64,000 nt of DNA, taken from the NCBI GenBank assembly GCA_038501785.1, contig JBAMJR010000089.1, positions 984,001-1,048,000 on the forward strand. Reading direction: 5' to 3'. The translations under genes and the position numbers were made by a program. The first letter of the stretch is position 1, and each line of letters opens with the position of its first letter. Below, piece after piece: positions 1 to 10,718 of the stretch. The notes beneath the pieces are model-generated. The model had not been told where the DNA came from and made no database searches. It was given only the letters and a program-made list of their open reading frames with translations. The stretch comes from Myoxocephalus aenaeus (taxonomy: Eukaryota > Chordata > Actinopteri > Perciformes > Cottidae).

Positions 1-1275
1 TTCAGTTCTGTTTGTGTATTTTTGCTGAAGTGCACCTCCACATTGACGACTGCATTATTCTGTGTGTATAACATGTGAGCAATGTGTCAAAATGCTACAA
101 TTTAAGACGGAGCAATGCAGTGAATGTTCATGCTGACCTGGCCCTGGGGTGTCCGTCTGTCACTCATTTTGCTCCACAGCTATTGGGATGGATTGCCATG
201 AAATAGTGTAGAGACATTCGTGGTGCCCAGAGGATGAATCCCACTAACTTTTGGGATCCCTTAACTTTTCATCAAGCGCTATCATGTCCTTTACTTTGAC
301 CAACGGCCAAATACCTCATCCTCAGCGCTACTTTGTGTTTTGTGCTAATTTGCTAAAACACTCAAATGAGAAAGTGACCATGGGTAAATATGCATACTAA
401 ACATGGTGTTTAGCACTGCTGTGCTAAACTACAGCCTCACAGAGCCTCTGGCATGGCTGTAGACTTATTTGTACTACATTCACAGCCGTACAATTTCTTG
501 TGGTGCTCGGCCATAAATGCTGTGTCAAAGCTCCACACAACCAGTAATTTTTAAACTTGTAAAACACCCTTAGTACATGGACCCAGTATCCTCAAGCGAC
601 GCAAGTAATTTGTCACTTTAGTACATATTGTTGTGGCAATCAGGCTGAAGCTAACAATTATTTTCCAGTTAACTTATAAATCAGTTTCTTCTCAATCCAA
701 AACAAATTACCAACATTTCCCTGAGCTAAAGTCTTAGTATCTTGACATAAAAAAAAGCAAGTTAAATATTTGCGTGAGAAGCCTGAACCTGTAAATATTT
801 GGCATTTGTGCTACTTTAATTTTGTTTCATTACTCATTTCCCACCAGTGATAAAGATGTCATTTGGAAATTACCCATTCTGTCTCTCACATCAGTGATTA
901 AGATAGAATATAACTATGAAAACAGGAGCATTGATTGACTGTCAGTGCAGTTAATGGTCAACAGCCTACACGTGGCACTTCACAGCTGGCATCTAAACCC
1001 TCTTGCACCAAAACACTTTTATTCTGCCTGGTGTTTACAAGGAGCTTCCCGCCTCCTCCCCCTCCCTCGTCTCTTGGGGTGTCACCGTTATCTTTAAGTG
1101 GGCAGCATCTGGGTGTGTGGGGGTGACAACAGAGGTAACTGGCTGTCATGTCTGGAGATGGAAGTTGTATCAGAGGCTTGTGACATGCTTGTAGGAGGTG
1201 TCTGACCGGAGGGCTACTCATCTTCCAAATCTCGCCACTGGATCTGTGTGGTGTTGTATCTTAAAATAGCCCAGC
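1..1275. other. Intergenic stretch upstream of ppp1r27
   Basis: No coding exon, RNA gene or recognisable transposon is visible. The short open frames around 935-1221 have no recognisable domain and overlap each other on both strands. An E-box CACGTG at about 969-974 and a CAGCTG E-box at about 983-988 could serve the downstream muscle-type gene, but such six-base matches occur often by chance. Confidence 0.5.
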
Positions 1276-1277
1276 AG

Positions 1278-1320
1278 AGAGTATAAAGAGACCCACACAG
1301 GGAGGCTTGTTGATACACAG
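1278..1320 (+). promoter_or_regulatory. ppp1r27: Probable TATA promoter of ppp1r27
   Basis: A TATA box (GTATAAAG, 1281-1288) lies about 140 bases before the ppp1r27 start codon, which fits transcription starting near 1310. A MEF2-like AT-rich site (CTTAAAATAG, one mismatch to the usual consensus) lies about 20 bases upstream. Both fit a tissue-restricted, muscle-type promoter. The start site itself is inferred. Confidence 0.55.
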
Positions 1321-1427
1321 GGAGACACCAGACTGAAGACAGGTCAGACTTAATATTTGTAAGGGTGTTGCTGGATTTGAGCATTTTTTTTCAGCAAGGT
1401 CAAAGGTAAATTTAACTTCTAACAAGA

Positions 1428-1966
1428 ATGAAATACTACAAGTGCCCCGTGTCCCAGACTATGGGAATCAAGGCCCAGGACTGTGGCGTCCCAGTCGGCT
1501 GCAAGAACTCTGCTTCTCTAAAGCCACTCCGCAGTGTGCACTTCCCCAATGACATTGTTTTCCTGGACTATGTACGACACGGGGAGCTGGAGAGGATTGG
1601 ACTTTTCATACGAGCCAGAAGAGTTAACCTGGACACCATCTACCACTCCGGTGAGAGCCCGTGAAACATTTACACCACCCTGATCTAGTAAATGTTTGTG
1701 TAGTTGCACATCTTGTTTTTAAATCACAAAATGATGGATTAGTTTCTACTGCGCTCTCGTTTCAGGCATGGCCGCCATTCACGAGGCCGTCCTGTCTGGG
1801 AACCTGGAGTGTGTGACGCTGCTGGTCAACCACGGGGCAGATGTCCACCAGAGGGACGAGGAGGGATGGACCCCACTGCACATGGCCTGCAGTGACGGCT
1901 TCCCACACATTGCACGGTCAGCATATATACAGTAGTCTTTTTATATCCATATATATATAGATATGG

Positions 1967-1997
<31 letters not shown>

Positions 1998-2110
1998 CAT
2001 ACATATATATATATGGATGGGTATATATAGATATGGATAGATATATATATACATACATATATCATTATGGATATATAGATATGGATATATATATATAGAG
2101 AGAGAGATAT

Positions 2111-2151
<41 letters not shown>

Positions 2152-2237
2152 TTATGGATGTATATAGATCCATTTGTACAAGGAATATTGCTTCTGTCAA
2201 AAGTTAAGTATTCGCGCTTTAAGCCTACTCTTTCGGG

Positions 2238-2274
<37 letters not shown>

Positions 2275-2590
2275 CACACACTCACACACACTAAAGCTCT
2301 CTTATGCCACAGAGGTAAGAGAAGCTGGAGGATTTACTGCATTCTTGCACCCCACTGACCTTCCTGACACTGAAGTACGGCAGAAACTCGCATTGAGTTT
2401 GCCAATGTGGCGAAGCAGCAAGATATGTGCCCTTTTAGTAAGCAGGTTGTATTGTGTTTCTTCCAGCTACCTTCTCAAGCTGGGTGCCGACCCTGAGCTG
2501 GAGAACGACTGCGGGGAGAAACCGTCTGACCTCATTGACCTGGACAACAAGGAGCTGCTGGAGCTCTTTGGTCTGGCTATTAATGACTGA
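1428..2590 (+). CDS. ppp1r27: Protein phosphatase 1 regulatory subunit 27 (dysferlin-interacting protein 1)
   Basis: Three coding exons, 1428-1650, 1766-1916 and 2467-2590, join in frame to 165 codons plus stop; the human protein is about 154 aa. The N-terminal leader differs from mammals. It is followed by a PP1-docking RVxF motif (RSVHF, residues 35-39) and the family signature FPNDIVFLD. Exons 2 and 3 encode two ankyrin repeats (AAIHEAVLSGNLE, GWTPLHMACSDGFPHIAR, then YLLKLGAD) and the tail ends KPSDLIDLDNKELLELF. In mammals it binds and inhibits PP1 catalytic subunits and interacts with dysferlin in muscle. Donors are GTGAGA and GTCAGC; acceptors are TTTCAG and TTCCAG. The second intron is almost wholly TA- and CA-rich microsatellite. 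The start is the first ATG after the TATA box and opens the conserved frame. Confidence 0.93.
1921..2292. repeat. Compound TA and CA microsatellite in ppp1r27 intron 2
   Basis: About 230 bases of TA/TATG/GATA-type sequence (1921-2157) are followed by an almost pure CA run (2239-2292). Long apparent reading frames on the minus strand here are low-complexity artefacts (Tyr/Ile and Cys/Val repeats). Confidence 0.95.
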
Positions 2591-3090
2591 GAACATGTTG
2601 CTTTTCAAGCCACAAACTCATCTTGGAACCTAGTGACCAGTCAATCGACTGTTCTGCGAGGATGGACAGAAAAGGCCACGTCCGTTCAGCAACCTGATTT
2701 TGTGAGCGGCCTCTGATCTGGAGGTCAAAGACTGTGGATGTCTGGCGAAAAGACGGCTGCTGGAGCCCGTCGGCTGCCTCCTGACTGGAGGGAACTTTTG
2801 CTGGTCGGGGCTTCCCCCTGAACTCCAGCAATGCAGATGTACTGTGTCCTGTGTTTATTAACTGCGATGAAGTGAACAAATCGATTGATTTGTTGATTGG
2901 GATGTTGCTGGAATTGTGGCTTCTGAATCTTCTGAAACTGTTTCACTGTGAACTCTGAAAGCTAAGATCAACCTATAATAACTGCCTTTGGTGAAAATTT
3001 GTAGATTTTTTTTTATGTTTGCCTTCTGATCACTTTTAACTTTATTCATCAGTTGTTTGTACAGTACATGACTTTTTCTACTGTTTTTAA

Positions 3091-3096
3091 AATAAA
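3091..3096 (+). terminator. ppp1r27: Poly(A) signal of ppp1r27
   Basis: AATAAA lies 500 bases after the ppp1r27 stop codon and is the first canonical signal downstream of it, implying a 3' UTR of about 0.5 kb. Confidence 0.65.
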
Positions 3097-3139
3097 GATG
3101 AATGCCATTTGCTTTTGGTCCCAGCACTGAGAGCAAAAC

Positions 3140-4100
3140 TGGTCAAAACACCGCAATGAACATCTCAATAAGCATCACTCTTACCATATATTGATATTGT
3201 GGAATATATCATCTTAAAGATGGAAGATTCCACAACATTTATGATGGATTTATCATGACCAACTCAAAGCAATCAAAAAGGTCTCAAAAAGAAATCTTCA
3301 GAACAAACCATTATCATACTTATGCTTTTAAACTGGTCCAGCTGTAATGTTACAAGACAGACATGAGGTCCTTCAAAATGTATCTTAAGAATGGCGCTAA
3401 TGGGTATGTGTAATGTGAATTGGGTCACGCTTGATGTCAAACCCACAGGGAAACTGTTCAAATCACCTCATCGTATTTACCTTATCAACCTCGCTTCCAG
3501 CAGCCAACAACAGGGTTTTTGTTTCGCTAGAAAGCTCTGATCAATCACTACCTTCCCAGCACCAAACAGCAGACAGTGACTGACTGATGAACATTGTGGA
3601 GCATTTGGCAGTTAAAAATGCAGTTTAGTTTTTTTCAGTTGGAGACCAAAACAGAGCTGAGAGTGAATATTGGGCTTCCATTCATCAGGGGGCCAAAAAC
3701 TACTCCAAATGAATGTTAATGTTGTTCTGTGTCTGCCCTATGGGTAAATAAATGGATAACTGTTTGCTATCAAGGTTGTGTTTTCAGCTGGCTCCACTGC
3801 CCCCAAGTGGCCAACTATTTTAGCTTTAAAGATACTAAAGTTAGTCTGAATATATATAACTAAATATATTGTATATAATTATTTTAAAATCTTCAATTCC
3901 ATTTGAAAGGAACTCTTATATAAACTACTTGTAAGAGCTTCTTGACGCCTATTACTGGAAACACAAAACAATCTGGTTAATCTCATCACGAGGGATTAAA
4001 GTCAGAATCAGTCAGCAGCACACTGACATTCAGGCGGCTTCAAAACCGCTGCCAGAGGCCTCTGAGGCGATCAACCATACTGATGAAACATGGTCGCTAA
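3140..4100. other. Intergenic region between two converging genes
   Basis: The region between the ppp1r27 poly(A) signal and the convergent anapc11 3' end is AT-rich and holds no exon, RNA gene or intact mobile element that I can recognise. Confidence 0.5.
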
Positions 4101-4131
4101 GCAAGAGGCATACAGTGCATGTGAAGAAGGT

Positions 4132-4137
4132 TTTATT
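4132..4137 (-). terminator. anapc11: Poly(A) signal of anapc11
   Basis: AATAAA on the minus strand (TTTATT on the plus strand) lies about 170 bases past the anapc11 stop codon, giving a short 3' UTR. Confidence 0.6.
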
Positions 4138-4308
4138 CTATTTAATCACAGACTAAATCTGTCAACAGAAATACAACAGGTTCCAAAAGTCCTTTGCATT
4201 ACATCAGATGAGGAATATAAAAACAGTTATGTACAGTTTATATAGAATGAAATCCAAGAATAGGCCTCTGTGAGGTTCTCTCTCTGAGTCTCTGCAGGCA
4301 CCACAGGC

Positions 4309-4985
4309 TCATTCTTTGAACTTCCACTCCTGTCGGCACATGGGGCACTGCTGCTGGACCTGCTGCGAGTTCAGCCATTTCAAGATGCAATGCATGTGGA
4401 AACAGTGCGAGCACTGACCCCAGACCAGCGGGCAGTCATCCCCCGGCACTTTACCTGTAAAATAAGTTGAATATCACTACTCAGTTACAATAGTAAGAAA
4501 ATAATGTTAACCATCACTCATAACTTAATACATTGCATATTATGCCTTCGTTACTGCATCATTGGTTTTACTATGACAGCTCCACGTGTCTGGCATTAAT
4601 ACTATTAGCTGAAACTAAACTAAACACTATGATCTTTAGATAAATGGATTTAAATTTGCATCACCTTTTATTACTACATGACTTTACATGATCGTATGTA
4701 TGTTCATGCTACATGGTTAACCATGGAAGAGCCTCAGTTATATGCACATATATTTCTAACTGCTGGAGTTGCCGTTGCAGGAAGTTCTGGACGTTTCAAG
4801 AAGCAGAAGCCTAGAACATATCTACTATTAATGCCAGACACGTAGAGCACAACATCGGGTTAGCTTGGCTACTCACAGTCTGGGCAGCAGCCATTGAAAG
4901 GCATCCTGCAGATCCCACAGTTTTCATCATTCGCCACCCACAACCAAGAGGCCACTCCGCTCCACTGTCGGATCTTTACCTTCAT
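4309..4985 (-). CDS. anapc11: Anaphase-promoting complex subunit 11 (RING-H2 subunit)
   Basis: Two coding exons on the minus strand, 4985-4877 and 4454-4309, join to exactly 84 codons plus stop, the same length as human APC11. It reads MKVKIRQWSGVASWLWVAND at the N terminus, then a RING-H2 domain with the Cys/His ladder CGIC, CCPDC, CSHCFHMHC and CPMC, and ends RQEWKFKE. The protein is the catalytic RING subunit of the APC/C ubiquitin ligase; with APC2 it recruits E2 enzymes to ubiquitinate mitotic cyclins and securin. The donor is GTGAGT after CCAGACT; the acceptor is TTACAG. An acceptor-like TGTCAG lies 8 bases upstream of the ATG, so a noncoding first exon probably sits around 5.1-5.2 kb. 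The 422-base intron shows nothing of note. Confidence 0.95.
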
Positions 4986-6187
4986 CCTGCGTGTCTGACA
5001 ACAGCAGAAACACTCAATGACACGCTAGCTAGCTAGCTGTGCAGCGATATCGGCCAACGTACTAGTTAGCGTCCAACGTCTCCTTCAGATATCCGTAGAT
5101 ATATGAGATGTGTTTATTTGCAGTCTAGAAGTCATGTTATGCCCAGTTTGATGCTAGTCAACAACATAAAGCTAGTACTTTAGGAACCCGGGCGAAATGT
5201 CTTCTTCTTCTGTTGAAATTCCAGCCGGTTGTATGCTTGGAGGTGAACCACTGCCCCCCCATGGTCAATTAAAGTAGTGCGCAAATGGACGAAATAACAA
5301 GGTTGTTGTTTTTGTCAAGAAAACAATTTCTTAAAAGAAGAAGAACATGTGTTACATGTCAAAATACTCTCAACTCTCAAGTCTGGAATTTCTCATATAT
5401 ATCACCTTTACAAGAAGACTTTAAAATACCTATTATTGTTTGTTAAATCAGGACAATTATGCAGTCGCTTGCACATGTTCAAATAACCGTGGATGTGCAT
5501 TTCTGTGTCTGTCCACGGCTAATCTCGCATTCTGCAGCAAACTGCATATTATTTTTGAGATCCTGGTAGTTCTTTAGTTTACTTCGCGGGGACTGTTTTT
5601 TATCACCAATTCAATTTCATTGAGCACATATCATCTGACAGAAAACTGTAAGACACTCAACTCTGGAGATAATTTAGAAACGTTTCAAACTGCCTTGGCC
5701 AACAGAACTGTCACCTGTATGGTCCTTCGTCATCTGCATAATCCTCAAATATCTGTTAGTTTTTTTGCTTTCCTATTATTCTTTTTTTCTCTGGAATAGT
5801 TTCTTCTGTTCAGAATATCTGCCTCCCTCTCTGTCAATTATAATGTATTAATACAAAACAACTATATGATGTTGGAGAAAATAAATAAATATATATAACA
5901 CAAAATGTGATACAATTCAGTTAAATTCATTGATAACATATATACAAAAATTCACATTTACAAGCTCAAGTAAGAACAAAAAACGAAACGTTAAAATGTC
6001 ATATGTGTTCATCAATAAAACGGTATTTTCCTGATAACAATAATCTACAATATTTCTCTTACCCGAAGTCACTGACAGAAGAGTGGTTGAGACAATGCTG
6101 CTGTACAGTGACGTTTCAACATTAAGGATATTGTAATTGAAAATGAGGGGAACAGTTACGCCTGAGGAAAAACAAATCATACCTGTT
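4986..6187. other. anapc11 5' region and intergenic sequence
   Basis: The proximal 250 bases probably contain the noncoding first exon and promoter of anapc11 (minus strand). The rest is AT-rich and shows no exon or clear mobile element. The 87-codon minus-strand frame at 5917-6180 has no recognisable domain. Confidence 0.4.
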
Positions 6188-7935
6188 TGAGATATACATT
6201 ACATTTCATTTAGATGACGCTTTTATCCAAAGCGACTTACAATAAGTGCATTCAAGCATGAAACTCAGAACAACAAGAATCAAGAAAGAACAATTTCTTC
6301 AATAAAGTTAAACTACAAAGTGCTATCAGTGAGTGCCATTAAGTGCTACTAAAGTGCTACTACTTTGCTACTTTCCTTATTCAAGGTACAGTCGAAACAG
6401 ATGTGTTTTTAGTTTGCGACGGAAGAGAGACTTTCTGCTGTCCTGGGCCCCGTTCCTCGTACCTGGTTTACTGAGTTAGCCGGATAATTTTCAGGATAAG
6501 ATGACGCAGGTCAGGCTTTTTGGTTCAACGAAGGAAAAAGGAAAATCACCATAGCAACACATCCCAAAACTTGAACCTGCTCCAGCGCAGGCTACCTGAA
6601 ATTCACTGGATAAGCTGGCCACTCCCACCAGACAAAAAAGGCAGCTTCCTTCCTCATTGATGAAGGAGCGATATTAGTTATATTAGTTTTATAGGGAGAG
6701 AGTTCTTCGAGATCGGCAAGATCTGTTCTCACATCATCATGACTTCCTGTACGCAGCGTTATCGAGTCTGCCGACAAGGAATCATTTATTTATGAGACCT
6801 TCTCGAGCCGCTGCATGCCGTGCTGTTCATAAAGTTTATTTAGCGCTTAAGAAACTTATGGATGTGTTCATTATATTACCATGGCACATATTGTATTGAC
6901 TCAATACTCTGAATAATGTTTTTGTGCTTAGTTTTTACTTGCTCCCATGTCCTCTTGATGGCTGGGTTGCAACTACATGGGGGTTGAAAGCACTCGTAAT
7001 TATATGATGGTGTTATTGGTACACCATACATATCATTATTGTAGAAAATTATTAAGGTAGACTCATGATAAGAATAGAGAGAATCACAGACAATGTATTT
7101 TAACTGCATAATTGATTGAATTTCTGATTATGAATCATACATACATACTGATCCGCCCATACACATATTCAAACTCCTAGTCATATGGTAATCTACACAA
7201 TATAGTGCATGATATATACGCGCATACAGTACATATATCCTCATAAGAATATATTAATTTGTATACTACTGCCAGCAGGCACATTTAAATAAATATAATT
7301 TGATTGATTTGGGTGATGACGCACTTACAATTAGCCGATACATTTCCCCAACACTTATGCATTTAACTTGTCTGATATTTTGCCATGCTTATGTCTAGCT
7401 ATTGCAGGTGGTGGTGTAATGCTGCGTTCACAACCAAAAGCGTTGTGAATATTCGCAACCCTTTTGATGTGAACGCAGCATTAGACTTTGCCATGATTAT
7501 GGTCTTGAATTCCTCATATGTAGTCATGATCATCTCCTGCTCCTCAGCGGAGAAAAAGGAGGCTCTTTCTCTGGTCTTATTTGCCATGTTGTAGCGTTAG
7601 AAGATCAGGGTTTCGGTGCTCGACGATTACCCCTTTTGAAGCAGATGGCCACACGCAATTATCCTGATGACTGAGGTCTGGTTCGAATTAACGAGACTGT
7701 TTGAGCGCAGATCAGCCTTTGAGAAACCGAGATAGCCTGACGTCAATCATCGGGGTAATTTAAGATGAATAATAGGACATTTGATCAACGAGGAATGGGG
7801 CCCTGATGTCAATGGGGAGCTCATTCCACCATTGAGGAGAAAGGACAGCAAATAGTCGTGACTTTGTTGAGTGTTTAGTTCGCAGTGACGAAGCTACAAG
7901 CTGATTGGCAGAAGCCGAGCGGAGTATGTTGTTAA
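6188..7935 (-). mobile_element. 3' fragment of an L2-type non-LTR retrotransposon, split by a later insertion
   Basis: On the minus strand, 7915-7804 encodes the end of a LINE reverse-transcriptase polyprotein (HSTKSRLFAVLSPQWWNELP). After the Harbinger-like insertion (7803-6445) the frame resumes as LFRRKLKTHLFRLYLE and stops. It is followed by a 3' tail containing TTGTAAGTCGCTTTGGATAA and ending in an ATGTAATG-type repeat near 6190. From memory this tail is shared by L2-clade LINEs and several fish SINEs. The element is a 5'-truncated dead copy; clade assignment rests on recalled tail and C-terminal motifs. Confidence 0.75.
6445..7803 (-). mobile_element. Harbinger-like DNA transposon remnant with Myb/SANT-type protein pieces
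   Basis: Terminal inverted repeats GGGCCCCGTTCCTCGT (6445-6460) and its near-perfect reverse complement (7788-7803, one mismatch) bound a 1359-base insertion. On the minus strand, 7587-7399 encodes MANKTRERASFFSAEEQEMI... and 7109-6876 includes IKRTWEQVKTKHKNIIQ. Both resemble the Myb/SANT-like DNA-binding accessory protein of PIF/Harbinger transposons. No DDE transposase domain is visible, so the copy is non-autonomous and its open frames are broken. Superfamily assignment is an inference from the two protein pieces. Confidence 0.65.
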
Positions 7936-8269
7936 TGTCAGACATGTAAAATACTCTAATATTCAGATTATATACTTGAATGTAAAACGGGGCTTTTAAA
8001 AAAATATATATAGTTGATTTCAAATGAGGTATTATTCCTAATGAAAATATATATATATTTTTGAACCCTAACCAAGTTTGTTCCCTCGAAAAGTAACAAT
8101 ACAAATTATTGTTATGAAATAGTGTTTTAATCAGAGTGGGTTTTCTTTTCTTTTAGCATTATACACCATATATACTCTAGTAAATTACCAGTCAAACTAT
8201 CTGATTTTAAAATGTTGAATTCTTGAAAAAATGCTTTTCAGCAGAATTATTATCACTGTATCAAAATAT

Positions 8270-9869
8270 CGCCACCTTAACGTGGTGGAGGAGAGGGGGC
8301 AGCGCCGGAAGACTTTGGGGTGGTTGCACCCATATCCCTGGCAGAGGTCGCTAAGGTAGTCAAAAAGCTCCTTGGTGGCAAGGCGCCGGGGGTGGATGAG
8401 ATCCGCCCTGAGATGCTGAAAGCGCTGGACATTGTTGGGCTGTCTTGGCTGACACGCCTCTTCAGTGTCGCATGGGGGTCGGGAACAGTGCCCTTGGACT
8501 GGCAGACCGGGGTGGTGGTTCCCATCTTCAAGAAGGGGGACCGGAGAGTGTGCTCGAACTATCGTGGTATCACACTGCTCAGCCTCCCGGGAAAAGTTTA
8601 TGCCAGGGTGCTGGAAAGGAGGCTCCGACCGCTTGTCGAACCTCGGATTCAAGACGAACAGTGTGGATTCCTTCCCGGCCGTGGAACAGTGGACCAGCTC
8701 TTTACCCTTGCAAGATTACTGGAGGGGTCCTGGGAGTTTGCCCAACCAGTCTACATGTGCATTGTGGACTTGGAGAAGGCTTTCAACCGGGTCCCTCTGG
8801 GTTTTTTGTGGGGGGTGCTGCGGGAGTATGGGGTGCCGGACCCGTTGGCACGGGCCATCCGGTCTCTGTACGCCTGCAGTAGGAGCTGTGTTCGTATCCT
8901 CGGTAGTAAGTCAGACACGTTCCCGGTGGGTGTTGGCCTCCGCCAGGGCTGCCCTTTATCACCGGTCCTGTTCGTGACTTTCATGGACAGGATATCTAGG
9001 CGCAGCCAGGGGGCGGAGAGGATCCGGTTCAGGAGTCTCGGGATCGCATCTCTGCTGTTCGCGGATGATGTGGTCCTGTTTGCCTCCTCGGACCGTGACC
9101 TCCAGCATTCACTGGGGCGTTTTGCAGCCGAGTGTGAAGCGGCAGGGATGAGAGTTAGCACCTCCAAATCTGAGGCCATGGTGCTCTGCCGGAAACCGGT
9201 GGATTGCTCCCTCCAGGTGGGGACAAACTGCCTACCCCAAGCGAAGGAGTTCAAGTATCTCGGGGTCTTGTTCACGAGTGAGGGTAAGGTGGAGCGGGAG
9301 ATCGACAGGCGGATCGGTGCGGCTGCAGCAGTAAAACAGGCGCTGTACCGGTCCGTCTTGGTGAAGAGGAAGCTGAGCCGGAAGGCAAAGCTCTCTATTT
9401 ACTGGTCGGTCTACGTTCCAACCCTCACCTATGGTCACGAACTCTGGGTCGTGACCGAAAGAACGAGGTCTCGGATACAAGCGGCCGAAATGAGCTTCCT
9501 CCGTAGGGTGGCCGGGCTCAGCCTTAGAGATAGGGTAAGGAGCTCGGACATCAGGGGGGAGCTTGGAGTCGAGTCGCTGCTCCTTCGTGTCGAAAGGAGT
9601 CAGCTGAGGTGGTTCGAGCATCTAATCAGGATGCCTCCTGGACGCCTCCCATTAGAGGTTTTCCAGGCACGTCCAACTGGTAGGAGACCCCGGGGAAGAC
9701 CGAGGACACGCTGGAGGGATTATATCTCCCAGCTGGCGTTGGAACGCCTCGGGATCCCCCAGAATGAGCTGGAAAGTGTTGCGGGTGAGAGGGAAGCCTG
9801 GGTCGGCCTGCTGAACCTGCTGCCACCGCGACCTGACCCCGGATAAGCGGCTGATAATGGATGGATGGA
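8270..9869 (+). mobile_element. 5'-truncated RTE-like (Expander-type) LINE with target-site duplication
   Basis: The insertion is flanked by a 12-13 bp direct repeat TGTATCAAAATAT (8257-8269 and 9870-9882) and ends in a GGAT-repeat tail (GATAATGGATGGATGGAT), as expected for target-primed reverse transcription. The body is GC-rich relative to its AT-rich surroundings. It carries one long open frame (8320-9846). The first bases, CGCCACCTTAACGTGGTGG, resemble what I recall as the 5' part of this family, so the copy may combine an internal deletion with truncation. Confidence 0.85.
8320..9846 (+). CDS. Reverse transcriptase ORF of the RTE-like LINE (partial)
   Basis: An uninterrupted 508-codon frame covers most of a non-LTR reverse transcriptase and its C-terminal region. 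Visible motifs in order are: KAPGVDEI; NYRGITLLSLPGKVYARVLE; QCGFLPGRGTVDQL; motif A VDLEKAFNRVP with its catalytic Asp; RQGCPLSPVLF; the FADD box (SLLFADDVVLF); KEFKYLGVLFTSEG; and a C-terminal RGRPRTRWRDYISQLALERL. The N-terminal endonuclease domain is missing, so the protein cannot support retrotransposition alone. Motif A has Asn where relatives usually have a second Asp (AFDRVP). The ATG is merely the first in the frame, not a native start. The lack of stops and the crisp target duplication suggest a young copy. Confidence 0.85.
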   Translation: MVAPISLAEVAKVVKKLLGGKAPGVDEIRPEMLKALDIVGLSWLTRLFSVAWGSGTVPLDWQTGVVVPIFKKGDRRVCSNYRGITLLSLPGKVYARVLERRLRPLVEPRIQDEQCGFLPGRGTVDQLFTLARLLEGSWEFAQPVYMCIVDLEKAFNRVPLGFLWGVLREYGVPDPLARAIRSLYACSRSCVRILGSKSDTFPVGVGLRQGCPLSPVLFVTFMDRISRRSQGAERIRFRSLGIASLLFADDVVLFASSDRDLQHSLGRFAAECEAAGMRVSTSKSEAMVLCRKPVDCSLQVGTNCLPQAKEFKYLGVLFTSEGKVEREIDRRIGAAAAVKQALYRSVLVKRKLSRKAKLSIYWSVYVPTLTYGHELWVVTERTRSRIQAAEMSFLRRVAGLSLRDRVRSSDIRGELGVESLLLRVERSQLRWFEHLIRMPPGRLPLEVFQARPTGRRPRGRPRTRWRDYISQLALERLGIPQNELESVAGEREAWVGLLNLLPPRPDPG

Positions 9870-9882
9870 TGTATCAAAATAT

Positions 9883-10559
9883 AAAATAAACGTTCTTTAA
9901 AGTAAACTGCCTCTTGGCTGAATGCATATAGCGCTTTATCTTATCTCAACCATTCACTGTGTAAAAATACTCTGTTACAAGTAAAATTCCTGCACTCAAA
10001 ACCTTACTTTGGTAATATACTTGAATTACCAGAAATCCTAAAAAGTTTTTTGTGTGAATATATGTTATATCAGTGGATTATAATTATTTGTATATAGATC
10101 ATACATATACAGTTGTTAAGGGTGGAGCTAAATTCTACTACTTTATAATCTGCTGTGAATTTTATTCCATATTAATACATCCTAATTCATTAGTTGATTT
10201 ATATTTTTGTATTATTAATCTGAATCTGCAAAGTAACTAATGTTGCCGAGATAATGTTCGTGGAATAAAAAGTACTATATTAGCTTCCTAAATGTAGTTA
10301 TGTACATGGTAGTTATGTACAATACTTGAGTCAATTTGCTTTGTTACAATCCCCCACTGCTTTTATCACAACAAGTTTTTATTGTATTGTTTTGCATGTA
10401 GCCTATAATAAAAGTAATTTGAATTGCTTCAATTGTCTGTGTTTGCATTATCATGCTACCTTGCTGCAAAACACATATTTCCACATGTGTTGTTGTTCAC
10501 AGTTTCACAGACTTGTAGCAAATATGTCAATAAAGTTTTTGTAAAAAAATGATAAAAGA
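9883..10559. other. Intergenic AT-rich stretch before alyref
   Basis: No coding exon, RNA gene or recognised repeat is visible between the LINE target duplication and the alyref promoter. Confidence 0.45.
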
Positions 10560-10718
10560 GGCGGGACTTCTGGTTTGTCGTCACTTCCGCAGAGTATTTA
10601 CGCATGTTCCGCTAGCATAAAGACCGCGCCACCCGAGGAAGCAGCCGATAAACAACCGCGTCTCCACACCGAAAGTTCTTTGTTCGTCTTCGCATCAGCT
10701 TAACGCGCAGCCACCACC
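10560..10718 (+). promoter_or_regulatory. alyref: alyref promoter and 5' UTR
   Basis: Base composition switches abruptly from AT-rich to CpG-rich. An ETS-like CACTTCCGC lies near 10581, and there is no TATA box next to the GC-rich leader. The ATG at 10719 is preceded by GCCACCACC, a strong Kozak context. This is typical of a housekeeping CpG-island promoter. The exact transcription start cannot be read. Confidence 0.6.

Noticed and set aside
1826..2267. Two long minus-strand frames rich in Tyr, Ile and Cys/Val
   Set aside because: They are translations of TA, TATG and CA microsatellites in a ppp1r27 intron and overlap a real exon of ppp1r27 on the other strand.
8197..9877. Several 80-170 codon frames on both strands within the LINE
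   Set aside because: All are shadows of the GC-rich 508-codon reverse-transcriptase frame, whose motifs are clear only in one frame.
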